A stretch of 64,000 nt of DNA from Pseudarthrobacter oxydans. Its GTDB lineage: Bacteria > Actinomycetota > Actinomycetes > Actinomycetales > Micrococcaceae. The DNA lies in NCBI RefSeq assembly GCF_034258515.1, contig NZ_CP139438.1:744001-808000 (forward strand). Direction: 5' to 3'. The number at the start of each line of letters is the position of its first letter. The stretch's first letter is position 1. The notes below the pieces were generated by a model, which saw only the letters and a list, made by a program, of their open reading frames with translations, was not told the DNA's origin and searched no databases. The position numbers were made by a program, and so were the translations under genes. This document shows positions 1 through 7,675 of the stretch, piece by piece.

Positions 1-515
1 AGCGTGCTCTCCTTGGCGGCCAGGGGGAGCCCTGTGACCAGGACGTCGCCGAAACTGGTCTTGACCGCAATCAGCCGGTAGTCACCGTTTGAGAGCGTGC
101 GGTCAACGGGCCGGGCATCGGTGGCCAGTGCGAGCAGGACCTGCTTGTCCTCGGAGGACAGCGCAGAGCGCGTAGTGTCCGGGGCCAGGAAGCCGGCGCT
201 GTTGACCTGGCCGTTGAGGATGCGGGCGTTCAATGTTCCCACGCTTTGTCCGCGGGAATCCAGGGGGTCCCTGCCGTTGAAGCCGCCGGAGGGAGGCCGG
301 CCGGGATCGTTGGAGCGGGCTGCGGCCTGGCTCAGCTGCTCGTCCAGCTGGCGGGTGAGGAAGGAGTCCATCGAGGCGTAGCTGGCTACGCCCACCGCAC
401 CGCAGATGGCGATCAACAGCGCCATGGCCAGCAGGATAAGGCGTGTGCGCAAGTGCCAGGTGGCGGGTTTGAGCCAGCTCCGGGGCTGCGGCTCCGCGGT
501 GTGCACGGAGGTCAT
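1..515 (-). CDS. Sensor histidine kinase, N-terminal part (continues beyond window)
   Basis: This reads leftward from an ATG only 7 nt after the stop of the response regulator gene, so it is the kinase partner of that regulator. The visible 171 residues start with a short basic cytoplasmic segment. A transmembrane helix follows (LILLAMALLIAICGAVGVA, about residues 28-46), then an extracytoplasmic sensor region rich in Gln, Ser and Asp. The second membrane helix, HAMP, HisKA and ATPase domains would lie beyond the left edge and are not visible. The call as a kinase therefore rests on the N-terminal architecture and on gene order. It resembles TcrY/PrrB-type actinobacterial sensors, but I cannot name the stimulus. 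Confidence 0.8.
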   Translation of the reverse strand, partial: MTSVHTAEPQPRSWLKPATWHLRTRLILLAMALLIAICGAVGVASYASMDSFLTRQLDEQLSQAAARSNDPGRPPSGGFNGRDPLDSRGQSVGTLNARILNGQVNSAGFLAPDTTRSALSSEDKQVLLALATDARPVDRTLSNGDYRLIAVKTSFGDVLVTGLPLAAKEST

Positions 516-522
516 GGCGCGC

Positions 523-1263
523 CTACTCCGCCGGCTTGATGACGTACCCGGCGCCCCGCACGGTGTGGATCATGGGCGGGTGCACGGCGTCCACTTTCTT
601 GCGCAGGTAGGAGATGTAGAGTTCCACGATGTTTGCCTGGCCGCCGAAGTCGTAGTTCCACACCCGGTCCAGGATCTGGGCCTTGCTGATGACGCGCTTT
701 GGGTTCTCCATGAGGTATCGCAGCAGCTCGAACTGGGTGGCCGTCAGCTGGAGCTCCTCGCCCGCGCGGGTCACCTCCCGGGTGTCGACGTTGAGCACAA
801 GGTCTCCCACTACCAGTTCCGCAGTGTCCATGGCGGCAACTCCGGAGCGCTGGACCAGCCGGTGCAGCCGCAGCAGGACTTCCTCCATGCTGAAGGGTTT
901 GGTCACATAGTCGTCGCCGCCGGCAGCGAGGCCCACGATCCTGTCCTGGACCGCGTCTTTGGCGGTCAGGAAAAGCGCGGGAACCTCGGGTGCGAAAGCG
1001 CGGATCCTGTTCAGGACCTCGACGCCGTCGAACCCTGGAATCATGACGTCCAATACCAGGACGTCGGGGCGGAAGTCCTTGGCCAGCTTCACCGCTTCCG
1101 GGCCGTCGGCAGCTACTGCCACGGACCAGCCCGCCATGCGCAGCCCCATGCTCATGAGTTCAGAGAGGCTGGGTTCGTCATCCACGACGAGGGCCCTGAT
1201 GGGGGAGCCGTCCGGATGGGTGAGTTTGGGGAGGTTGTTTGTCATGGAGTGCGACGTGGCCAT
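523..1263 (-). CDS. OmpR/PhoB-family two-component response regulator
   Basis: A 246-residue cytoplasmic transcription factor. The receiver domain spans about residues 22-136, with acidic pair D28/D29, phospho-acceptor D72 (in LVLDVMIPGFDG) and conserved K122 (DDYVTKPF). A winged-helix Trans_reg_C domain fills about 150-244 and ends in the family-typical VRGAGYVIKP. The ATG is preceded by GGAAAG at 7-nt spacing; an internal ATG at residue 7 is an alternative start. It is cotranscribed with the downstream sensor kinase. It is closest in style to TcrA/TrcR/MprA regulators. The regulon is not predictable from this window. Confidence 0.93.
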   Translation of the reverse strand: MATSHSMTNNLPKLTHPDGSPIRALVVDDEPSLSELMSMGLRMAGWSVAVAADGPEAVKLAKDFRPDVLVLDVMIPGFDGVEVLNRIRAFAPEVPALFLTAKDAVQDRIVGLAAGGDDYVTKPFSMEEVLLRLHRLVQRSGVAAMDTAELVVGDLVLNVDTREVTRAGEELQLTATQFELLRYLMENPKRVISKAQILDRVWNYDFGGQANIVELYISYLRKKVDAVHPPMIHTVRGAGYVIKPAE

Positions 1264-1922
1264 GGGACAACTTTCCGATTATTGGTTTAAGCCCGGCTAT
1301 GGCATTCCTGTGACCAAGCTGTGAATCCCAGCCTAGCGAGCTGGATGCCGGAAATGCGGCTGCTCCTGCGTGGCCGCTGCTGCGGGATTGCCGTCGCGCG
1401 GCAGTTTTCCGGGAAAATTTCTTGTCCGAAAACGCGGGCGGCTGGACACGCCAGCAAGGCGGTGAGTGGGATTTCCCTATCAGTCCCAGTCTTGAATATT
1501 TTCGACGGGAAGCACCATGCTGTCGAACAAAATTCTGCCTAGGGGCGGAATCGGACGCCTCCAAGGGATAACAAGCGTTATTTTTATGGCTCCGCCAGAA
1601 TCGTGATTTGCGGCACATTAGCCCAGTTCGTCTCATTATGCGGACGATCGCGTCCATTGTTACTTGCAAGTTGGCATTGTTACGCTGCACACTTCCAATG
1701 TGAACAAGAACTCAACAGCACCTGCAGACGCAGAATATTGGCCCAGCACATCCGCTGCTGCCGACATGCGCTGTTGTCGAATGCACGCCTGACCTTCCCA
1801 CCCTCCGAAGTTCTTAGGCATTCGCCCCCAGCCCAGCGTCGGGCGCCCCTCCCCAGTTCGCATTGCGGGGAAACCCAGCATTCGGGCCGTGATGACGGCC
1901 ATTCACATTGAGGTAAGCACTT
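1264..1922. other. Long intergenic region between divergent regulators
   Basis: About 660 bases hold no gene I can support. This is the divergent control region of the response regulator (leftward) and the orphan winged-helix gene (rightward). CATTGTTAC occurs twice, at 1655-1663 and 1675-1683, exactly 20 bp apart. The second copy runs into a TACGCT hexamer (1681-1686), which lies 18 nt after TTGTTA (1657-1662), a plausible rightward promoter. ATAAC-AAGC-GTTAT at 1567-1580 is a small inverted repeat of unknown meaning. The stretch is visibly less GC-rich than the neighbouring genes. Confidence 0.5.
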
Positions 1923-2789
1923 ATGTCAGTTGCATCCGGATACGTCCACATCTCTGTCCGTAACGCCGCCAAGGCGGGCCAGCAGACCGGCCTCCGCCCC
2001 GGCTTCGGCCCCCGCCCTGCCCTTGCTCCCTCTGCTTCCGGAAGCAACTTTCCCGCCCAGGGCTACGCGCCCCAGGGCTATAACCCCAATTCCTACGGGC
2101 AGCTCCGTGCCGTCCAGCCTGCCGAGGCGGCACCGATGACGGCCCCCACTCCCGTAGTGGCCGGTCCGGCTGCTGTCCGGCCTGTCGCCAGTGACAACGT
2201 AGCCCGCGGATTCGTGCTCTACATGGGCATCGACGAGGAAACCGCGGCGGCCGCCGGGACCTCCATCGCCAAGCTGGCCCAGGAAATCCGCGCCTACGCC
2301 CAGTCCCTGGTGTCCGGGGCCGAAAGCTACGCAGCCGTCGCCGTGGCCCCCGCAGGCACTCCCGGTTCCGCGCTCGATGTCGTCCGTTCCACGTTCGGTG
2401 ACCCCACCGTCAACACCCGCCCGCGCACTGACGCCGCGCGTCCCGCGCAGGCCCAGGAGCCGCGCCCGTCCGGTGTCCTGATCGACCTCGCCCGCCGCGA
2501 AGTCCACCTGGACGGCGAGTCCCTCAACCTGACGTTCAAGGAGTTCGAGCTCCTGAACTACCTTGTGGAGAACGGAACCCGCACCGTGGGCCGCGATGAG
2601 CTCCTGGAAGGCCTCTGGCGCAACGCCGAAGAGGTCCCCAACGAGCGCACCATCGACGTCCACATCCGCCGGCTGCGCTCCAAGCTGGGCCGCCTCGCCA
2701 ACACCGTGCGCACCGTCCGCGGCCAAGGATACCGGTTCTACGAGCACCCCGAAGTGGTTGTCTGGGCCGCTCCTGAATACTCGATCTAG
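1923..2789 (+). CDS. Orphan winged-helix DNA-binding protein without receiver domain
   Basis: A 288-residue probable transcription factor. The first ~70 residues are low-complexity, rich in Pro, Ala, Gly and Gln. A central segment (about 90-135) starting GFVLYMGIDEETAAAAGTS has no phospho-acceptor motif I recognise. Residues ~185-275 form a PhoB/OmpR-type Trans_reg_C domain (LTFKEFELLNYLVENGTRTV, then RTIDVHIRRLRSKLG and VRGQGYRFY). The ATG follows TGAGGTAAG at 5-nt spacing. No kinase gene is adjacent. With no receiver domain, it must be controlled by something other than aspartate phosphorylation, or act constitutively. The target is unknown. Confidence 0.85.
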   Translation: MSVASGYVHISVRNAAKAGQQTGLRPGFGPRPALAPSASGSNFPAQGYAPQGYNPNSYGQLRAVQPAEAAPMTAPTPVVAGPAAVRPVASDNVARGFVLYMGIDEETAAAAGTSIAKLAQEIRAYAQSLVSGAESYAAVAVAPAGTPGSALDVVRSTFGDPTVNTRPRTDAARPAQAQEPRPSGVLIDLARREVHLDGESLNLTFKEFELLNYLVENGTRTVGRDELLEGLWRNAEEVPNERTIDVHIRRLRSKLGRLANTVRTVRGQGYRFYEHPEVVVWAAPEYSI

Positions 2790-2808
2790 GTCTTTTGCGA
2801 CCGCGCCA

Positions 2809-2884
2809 AAGCGGCTTTCTGCCGTGCCTTAGACACCTCCTTCGTTCCTCAGTCGGCGATGCGGCACTACGCAGAAAGTCGCTT
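2809..2884. repeat. Imperfect inverted repeat downstream of winged-helix gene
   Basis: The left arm AAGCGGCTTTCTGCCGTGCC (2809-2828) is largely complementary to 2863-2884, whose reverse complement begins AAGCGACTTTCTGCG. The arms are about 20 bp with a loop of about 34 nt. It lies just after the stop of the winged-helix gene and before the next promoter, so it may act as a terminator, but there is no clean T-run. Confidence 0.4.
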
Positions 2885-2962
2885 TCGCGCGTCCGGACCC
2901 TGTGAGCACTGGCCTCCGCAGCTGCCGGGGCTGGGGTCATCGTGCACTTCATTGGCGGGCTA

Positions 2963-2968
2963 TAGGCT
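2963..2968 (+). promoter_or_regulatory. -10 hexamer of leaderless sixA-like gene
   Basis: TAGGCT sits 6 nt before the ATG at 2975 and there is no Shine-Dalgarno sequence. Transcription starting about 7 nt downstream would begin at the start codon itself. No good -35 is visible. Confidence 0.5.
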
Positions 2969-2974
2969 AGGGCC

Positions 2975-3502
2975 ATGAGTGGGCACCATCTTCGACGGCT
3001 TGTGATCATGCGCCATGCCAAGGCCGACTGGCCGGGCGGGGTGGCCGACCACGAGCGTCCGCTGGAGGAGCGCGGCCACCGGGAGGCGCCCCTGGCCGGC
3101 CGCTGGCTGCTCAAGCACAACATCGTCCCGGACTTCATCCTCTGCTCCAGTGCCCTGCGGACCAGGCAGACCTGCACCTGGGTGTGCTCGGAGCTGGGGG
3201 ACAAAGCGCCCACCCCCAAGCTTGAGGACGGGCTGTACGCTGCCTCAGCACTTCGGATGCTGACGGTCATCAACCACGTTCCGGACACCGTGACCACATT
3301 GATGGTGATTTCACACCTGCCGGGGGTCCAGGACCTGGCAATGCACCTCGCCTCGCGGGATTCCGACCACCATGCCTACATGGACGCTGCCACCCGGTAC
3401 CCCACCAACGCCCTCACCGTCCTGGAGACGGAGAAATCCTGGGCCGAACTGGACGGACAGGACGCCCGCATCACCAAGTTCAAGGTTCCCCGGGCCCACT
3501 AA
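2975..3502 (+). CDS. SixA-like histidine phosphatase
   Basis: A 175-residue cytoplasmic protein of the histidine phosphatase (phosphoglycerate mutase-like) superfamily. The catalytic RHAK motif (IMRHAKADW) places the nucleophile at H14. CSSALRTRQTC around residues 53-63 supplies the second conserved Arg, and the distal catalytic His is in MVISHLPGVQDL. Length and motif match SixA, a phosphohistidine phosphatase acting on phosphorelay or PTS proteins. Here the substrate is unproven. The gene stands alone between a regulator and a convergent operon, and appears leaderless. Confidence 0.85.
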   Translation: MSGHHLRRLVIMRHAKADWPGGVADHERPLEERGHREAPLAGRWLLKHNIVPDFILCSSALRTRQTCTWVCSELGDKAPTPKLEDGLYAASALRMLTVINHVPDTVTTLMVISHLPGVQDLAMHLASRDSDHHAYMDAATRYPTNALTVLETEKSWAELDGQDARITKFKVPRAH

Positions 3503-3533
3503 CCTGGCGCCCATCCTGCCGGGCCGGCAGGAG

Positions 3534-4223
3534 TTACCGGCGCGGCGTGGTTTTGGCCCTCGTTTTCGGCGGCGTCCTGGCAGGGGAAGCGGACGACGAC
3601 GGCCGGTTGGCGGCGCTTGAAGGCACCCGCGCGGGCGCGCGGAGGCCCCCTGCCTGCTGGGCCGGTTTGCGCTGGGCTGTTCCCTTGGCGGCCGGCCTGC
3701 CCGCCGCCGTCCGGCCCTTCACGGAAGCGTCCCTGCCGGCCGTGCCCCTTGTTGCCGTGCCCTTTCTTCCGGGGCCCCGTCCAGCCGTACTCCGTCCAGC
3801 CGTGCCTTTCCGCGACAGCGCGTGCAGCCGGCGCCCGCGGGGCCAGGCCGCACCGAGGAACAGCACGAGCAGGGTAACCACGGCTGCAGTGGCAGCGCCG
3901 AAAAAGTAGTTGTCGGGGTCGTCAGTGGGCAACGGCGTTCCGACGAACGAGGACTGGCCGGCGAAAGCCAGTTCCCACGTGCTGACGAAGGCGAGGGAAA
4001 AGCCGATGGTGAGGCTGGTGCCCGCGCCGGCCACGAGCAGGGCTAGGCGCCGCCCCCGGTTCAGGATCTCCGTGATGCAGGCCAGGCACGCCAGCGCCAG
4101 GACACCGAGGAACGCAATGAATACCGGCTCGGCTAGCGTCATCCCGGTCAGCACCAGCAGGCCGGCCGCAACAACACCGGAAATAACCGCGAACTTTCCG
4201 CTCTTCCCCATGGGTCCAATCAT
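3534..4223 (-). CDS. Hypothetical membrane protein with long Arg/Lys/Ala-rich tail
   Basis: A 229-residue protein I cannot assign to a known family. The first ~125 residues contain about four hydrophobic helices: AVISGVVAAGLLVLTGMTL, then FIAFLGVLALACLACI, then LLVAGAGTSLTIGFSLAFV, then ATAAVVTLLVLFLGAAW. The remaining ~100 residues are an extremely basic, low-complexity region with repeated KGTA, GR and AAGRP units, probably cytoplasmic and able to bind nucleic acid or polyanions. It is the last gene of the YhgE operon, and its ATG overlaps the TetR stop (ATGA). An alternative start is the Met at residue 5. Confidence 0.75.
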   Translation of the reverse strand: MIGPMGKSGKFAVISGVVAAGLLVLTGMTLAEPVFIAFLGVLALACLACITEILNRGRRLALLVAGAGTSLTIGFSLAFVSTWELAFAGQSSFVGTPLPTDDPDNYFFGAATAAVVTLLVLFLGAAWPRGRRLHALSRKGTAGRSTAGRGPGRKGTATRGTAGRDASVKGRTAAGRPAAKGTAQRKPAQQAGGLRAPARVPSSAANRPSSSASPARTPPKTRAKTTPRR

Positions 4224-4900
4224 CCCTGAGCTGAGGGTTGCTTCAGCACGTAGCCGCGCATGATGGCCATGATTGCTGCAACGCTTTGGTCACGCGTCCG
4301 CTCGGGGTGGTATGTCTGGCGGTCCAGTCCCACCACGAAGCAGGCCCCGAAAATGGCGGTTTCCAGGCTGCCCCGGGAAACCGACGGGTCCACCGGGTAT
4401 GCCTGCGCCACCTTCTCCACTGCCTCCCCGATCACGCCGAGCAGCTCGCCGCGAAGGACGGCGAAGGTGCCCTGCCACTCGCTGGGCGTACGCCAGTTTT
4501 CGCTGACCCAGAGGCGCGCGAAGGACGGGTAGTCCGCCATGAAGTCCAGGGCCTGTCCGATCATTGCCTCCATGGCCAGCAGCGGGTCGCTTGCCCGGGG
4601 GCCAGCCCCGGCTTGGCCCCCGGGCTGGCCTGCTCCCTGTTCCGGTGCTCCCAGGAGGCGGGCCTTCAGGATGTCCACCCCATGCCGCAGCAGCTGCGCG
4701 ATGAGCTCCGACTTGCTGCCGAAGTTGTAGTAGACGGTTCCCTTGGAGACGCCTGCCGCAGCGGCGATCTCATCAACCGTGACGCCGGCCGCACCCCGCT
4801 CGCCGATGAGTTCCATGGACGCCTCGAAGAGTTTCTGGCGCGTAGCGGTAGTCCGGGCGGTGCGCAGGCTCTTCGCCGCTACCGGTGGTTCCGTGCTCAT
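4220..4900 (-). CDS. TetR/AcrR-family transcriptional regulator
   Basis: A 226-residue repressor-type protein. The N-terminal helix-turn-helix (about residues 20-65) contains LFEASMELIGERGAAGVTVD followed by IAAAAGVSKGTVYYNFGSKS, typical of TetR. The C-terminal ligand domain has a Gly/Pro/Gln-rich insert around 88-105. The gene overlaps both neighbours by 4 bp, so it is translated with the YhgE-like transporter. The perfect palindrome in the operon promoter near 7645 is its most likely operator, giving autoregulation. The ligand is unknown. Confidence 0.92.
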   Translation of the reverse strand: MSTEPPVAAKSLRTARTTATRQKLFEASMELIGERGAAGVTVDEIAAAAGVSKGTVYYNFGSKSELIAQLLRHGVDILKARLLGAPEQGAGQPGGQAGAGPRASDPLLAMEAMIGQALDFMADYPSFARLWVSENWRTPSEWQGTFAVLRGELLGVIGEAVEKVAQAYPVDPSVSRGSLETAIFGACFVVGLDRQTYHPERTRDQSVAAIMAIMRGYVLKQPSAQG

Positions 4901-6933
4901 ACCGCAATCTCAGGTTTCAGCGTCTTCAGGGTCCAGTACTTATTCCGGCGCACCGCAACCGTGGACATGGCCGCCCCCAGGGCGGTATAGCCCACCAGGC
5001 CCAGGACCGTGGGTGCGATCATGGTCAGGTCCCCGCCATAGACCAGGTGCCGCATCCCGGCCACTACATAGCCCATGGGCAGGACCTCATGCACCACGTG
5101 GAGCGGCTGCGGAGTGGTTTGCCACGGGAAGGTCCCGCCGGAGGACACCAGCTGCAGGACCAGCAGGATGAGCACCACGAGTTTCCCCGGAGAGCCGAGC
5201 AGCGCCACAACGCCTTGGATGAGGGCACTGAACGCCATTGCTGCGGCCAGCATAAAGAACCACATCAGGACAGGGTGGGCGGGATTGAGCCCCAGGGCAA
5301 GATTCACGACCAGGGTGAGGAGGGTTGCCTGCACCGCCGAGACCGCCAGGAACGGGAGCCAGCCGCCCAGTGCGATCTTCCAGGACGCCGCATTGGACGC
5401 CAGCGCCCGCTGGGTGATGGGACGCATTGCCTGGACCAGCATGAAGATGCCGATCCACAGCGCGAGGGCGAGGAAGAACGGTGCCAGCCCGGCCCCGTAG
5501 GACTCGGCCTTGGCCTGTGAGACGTTGCTGACCGCCACAGGGTCTGCCATGACGCGGGAGATGTTGCTCTTCTGGGCGTCATCGGGGTTGGGCACCTGCC
5601 CGGCGCCTTTGCCGATTTCGTCCGCCAGCGTGCGTGACCCGCCCGCTGCTGTCCCGGCACCATTCATCAGCTGGGCCGCCCCGGCATCCACACTGCTTGC
5701 TCCGTCAGCAAGACGGCCGGCCGCGTCGAGCGCGGCCTGTTCTCCGGTGGCCAGTGCGGCAGCCCCGGTGTGCAGCTGGTCGGCGCCGGACGAAGCCTGC
5801 GACACGGCGTCCCTCAGTGCCGGCGTGCCAGCGGCGAGCTGCGCCGCGCCGGCACTGACAGACTGTGCCCCGTCCGCCAGTTGCTGGATCTGGGCGGCAT
5901 CTGCCTGGATTCCCGTTTTGGCGGCAGCCATTGGGCTCGAGCCGGCTGTGGCGTCGAAGTCGGCCAGGATGCTGTCGGCCTGCTCCTGCGTAAGGACGCC
6001 TGCCGCGATAAGCCTGCTGTTTGATTCCAGCACTCGTGTCCGGAGCCCCTGGTCTGCGGCTTCCAGTTGGGCTGCAACGTTCTGCACCTTGGCGTTCAGC
6101 TGCGCGTTTCCGGCTGCCACCTGGGCTGCACCGGCGGCGAGGGTACGGGAATCGGTGGGCAGCGTGGACGTCTTGTCCTTGAGCGTGGAGAGTCCGCTGC
6201 TGAGCTGGCCTGCGCCGTCGGTCAGCTCGTTGGCGCCGTCGCGCAGCTTGGCCTGCCCGGCATAAAGCCCGCCGGCGCCGTTGCTCAGCTCGGAGGTGCC
6301 CTCATGGAGGGCGGCGGCTCCGTCGCGGAGCAGCGCCACGCCGTCCGCCACCTGGCCCGCGCCGTCTGCCGCCTTGACCATCTGTGTGTGGATGGTGCCA
6401 AAACCCGTCAGCAGCTGGTTGGCCGTTTCCTCGCCCACCTCCGTGGCAACGGTGCTGTGGACGGCAGTGGTGAGTTTATCCACGATGGTGCTCAGGAGGT
6501 AGTTGTTGGCATCGTTGGTGGTGACGTTCAGCATTGCCTGGCTGGCGGAATCGAAACTGCCGGGGGACACCAGGTTGGCCGAAAAGTCCCGGGGAATTTT
6601 CAGGGCGAACGCGTATTCGCCGTTGCTGACACCTTGGTCCGCCTCTTCCGTGGTGGCTACGGGTATCCAGTGGAACACGTTGCCGTCCACCAGGCTGTCC
6701 GCCACCTTCGCCCCCGCGTCAAGCCGCGTTCCGTCGCTGGCCGGGGCTCCGGCGTCCTCAACAACAAGGGCTGCGTCGACGTGGTCGAGGTTGCCATAGG
6801 GATCCCAGTTTGCGTAAAGATAGACGGCGCCGTACAGCAGGGGGACCATGGTCAGCGCGAGGATGGTCAGCTTCGGCAGCAGCCCGCCGGTCATCCTCTT
6901 GAGTTCGGAGCGGGCCAGCCGCAGTATCGTCAT
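4897..6933 (-). CDS. YhgE/Pip-domain membrane protein (ABC-2-type exporter-like)
   Basis: A 678-residue integral membrane protein. One N-terminal helix (residues ~20-40) is followed by a large extracytoplasmic region of ~430 residues. This region carries many short repeats of the pattern G-A-x-x-L-x-x-G (for example LSNGAGGLYAGQAKLRDGAN), predicted to be long helical or coiled-coil. The last ~200 residues contain about six membrane helices of ABC-2 permease type. YhgE/Pip proteins include phage-infection proteins and ESX/lipid-related exporters. It overlaps the upstream ABC-ATPase-like gene and the downstream TetR gene by 4 bp each. The substrate is unknown; co-regulation with TetR suggests inducible export. 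Confidence 0.9.
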   Translation of the reverse strand: MTILRLARSELKRMTGGLLPKLTILALTMVPLLYGAVYLYANWDPYGNLDHVDAALVVEDAGAPASDGTRLDAGAKVADSLVDGNVFHWIPVATTEEADQGVSNGEYAFALKIPRDFSANLVSPGSFDSASQAMLNVTTNDANNYLLSTIVDKLTTAVHSTVATEVGEETANQLLTGFGTIHTQMVKAADGAGQVADGVALLRDGAAALHEGTSELSNGAGGLYAGQAKLRDGANELTDGAGQLSSGLSTLKDKTSTLPTDSRTLAAGAAQVAAGNAQLNAKVQNVAAQLEAADQGLRTRVLESNSRLIAAGVLTQEQADSILADFDATAGSSPMAAAKTGIQADAAQIQQLADGAQSVSAGAAQLAAGTPALRDAVSQASSGADQLHTGAAALATGEQAALDAAGRLADGASSVDAGAAQLMNGAGTAAGGSRTLADEIGKGAGQVPNPDDAQKSNISRVMADPVAVSNVSQAKAESYGAGLAPFFLALALWIGIFMLVQAMRPITQRALASNAASWKIALGGWLPFLAVSAVQATLLTLVVNLALGLNPAHPVLMWFFMLAAAMAFSALIQGVVALLGSPGKLVVLILLVLQLVSSGGTFPWQTTPQPLHVVHEVLPMGYVVAGMRHLVYGGDLTMIAPTVLGLVGYTALGAAMSTVAVRRNKYWTLKTLKPEIAV

Positions 6934-7595
6934 TTGGCAACCTCTGTTTCGAGTTCAGCAGTTTCCGCGGCATCCCCCGTGGCGGCGTTGCCGATGGCAA
7001 CGCTGGGTCCGTTCCACGACGGCGGGAGGGCGCCAACAGTGGCGACGACGGCGAGCGGCCGTCCGCCGTCGAACGCCAGCCGCTGGAGCCGCGGCAGCCA
7101 CTCGGAGTCACCGTGCCGGTCGGGGGAATCGACCACCAGCAGGTCCGTGCGCGGATTGGCCAGCGCAAGCGCGGTCAGGAGCTCGAGCCGCCGGCCCGGA
7201 TCCAGTTGCTCGGTCCAAAGGCCGGCGATGTCCTCGAAGCTGTTCACCTTCAGCCACGGACTGCTGAGCAGGGCGCCCCGGTAGCGGCGCGGGATCAGGG
7301 CCAGGTCCTCCGTGACAAGGTCCCGGACGCTGAGGTGCTGCTCCGGCTCGTTGACGCCCGGGGAATCCACCAGGGCGCTCGCCAGCCGGCGCGGCTTGAC
7401 CCGCTCGCTGCCGTCCCAGGTGATGCGGCCTCCGGTTGCCGTCATCCTGCCGCTGAGGACCAGCGCAAGGGCCGTGCGGCGGTCCTGCCGTCCGCCGGTG
7501 GCCAGCAGGAGTTCACCGCGGTTAACGTGGAGGGAAGTGGCCGGAAGCAGGGGGTCCCTGCGCCCCCTGACCGAGAGCAGCTGAGCTGAGAGCAA
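6930..7595 (-). CDS. Degenerate ABC-transporter ATPase-like protein
   Basis: A 221-residue protein with the overall plan of an ABC ATPase but eroded catalytic motifs. The Walker A region reads LLATGGRQDRRTALALVLSG: the GxxGxGKS consensus is lost and no Lys stands in the right place. The signature LSGGQ is replaced by LDPGRRLELLTALALANP. Walker B (RTDLLVVDSPD) has Ser where the catalytic Glu should be. It is first in the YhgE/TetR operon, starts with TTG, and has AAAGG 6 nt upstream. Inference: it is a non-hydrolytic, structural or regulatory subunit for the YhgE-like permease. Confidence 0.8.
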   Translation of the reverse strand: MLSAQLLSVRGRRDPLLPATSLHVNRGELLLATGGRQDRRTALALVLSGRMTATGGRITWDGSERVKPRRLASALVDSPGVNEPEQHLSVRDLVTEDLALIPRRYRGALLSSPWLKVNSFEDIAGLWTEQLDPGRRLELLTALALANPRTDLLVVDSPDRHGDSEWLPRLQRLAFDGGRPLAVVATVGALPPSWNGPSVAIGNAATGDAAETAELETEVAK

Positions 7596-7626
7596 GATTG
7601 GCCTTTCGCAGAATGCGTCCAGCTCC

Positions 7627-7655
7627 AGCCTAACTAAACTGACCGGTCAGTTCAA
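7627..7655 (-). promoter_or_regulatory. Promoter with TetR-type operator for the ABC-like/YhgE/TetR operon
   Basis: On the minus strand, TTGAAC (7655-7650) and TAGGCT (7632-7627) are separated by exactly 17 nt. The spacer is largely filled by the perfect 16-bp palindrome AACTGACCGGTCAGTT (7637-7652), whose core TGACCGGTCA is typical of TetR operators. Repressor bound here would block RNA polymerase. The predicted transcript has a leader of about 25 nt. Confidence 0.75.
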
Positions 7656-7675
7656 ATAGCGGCTGGTTCGACGCC

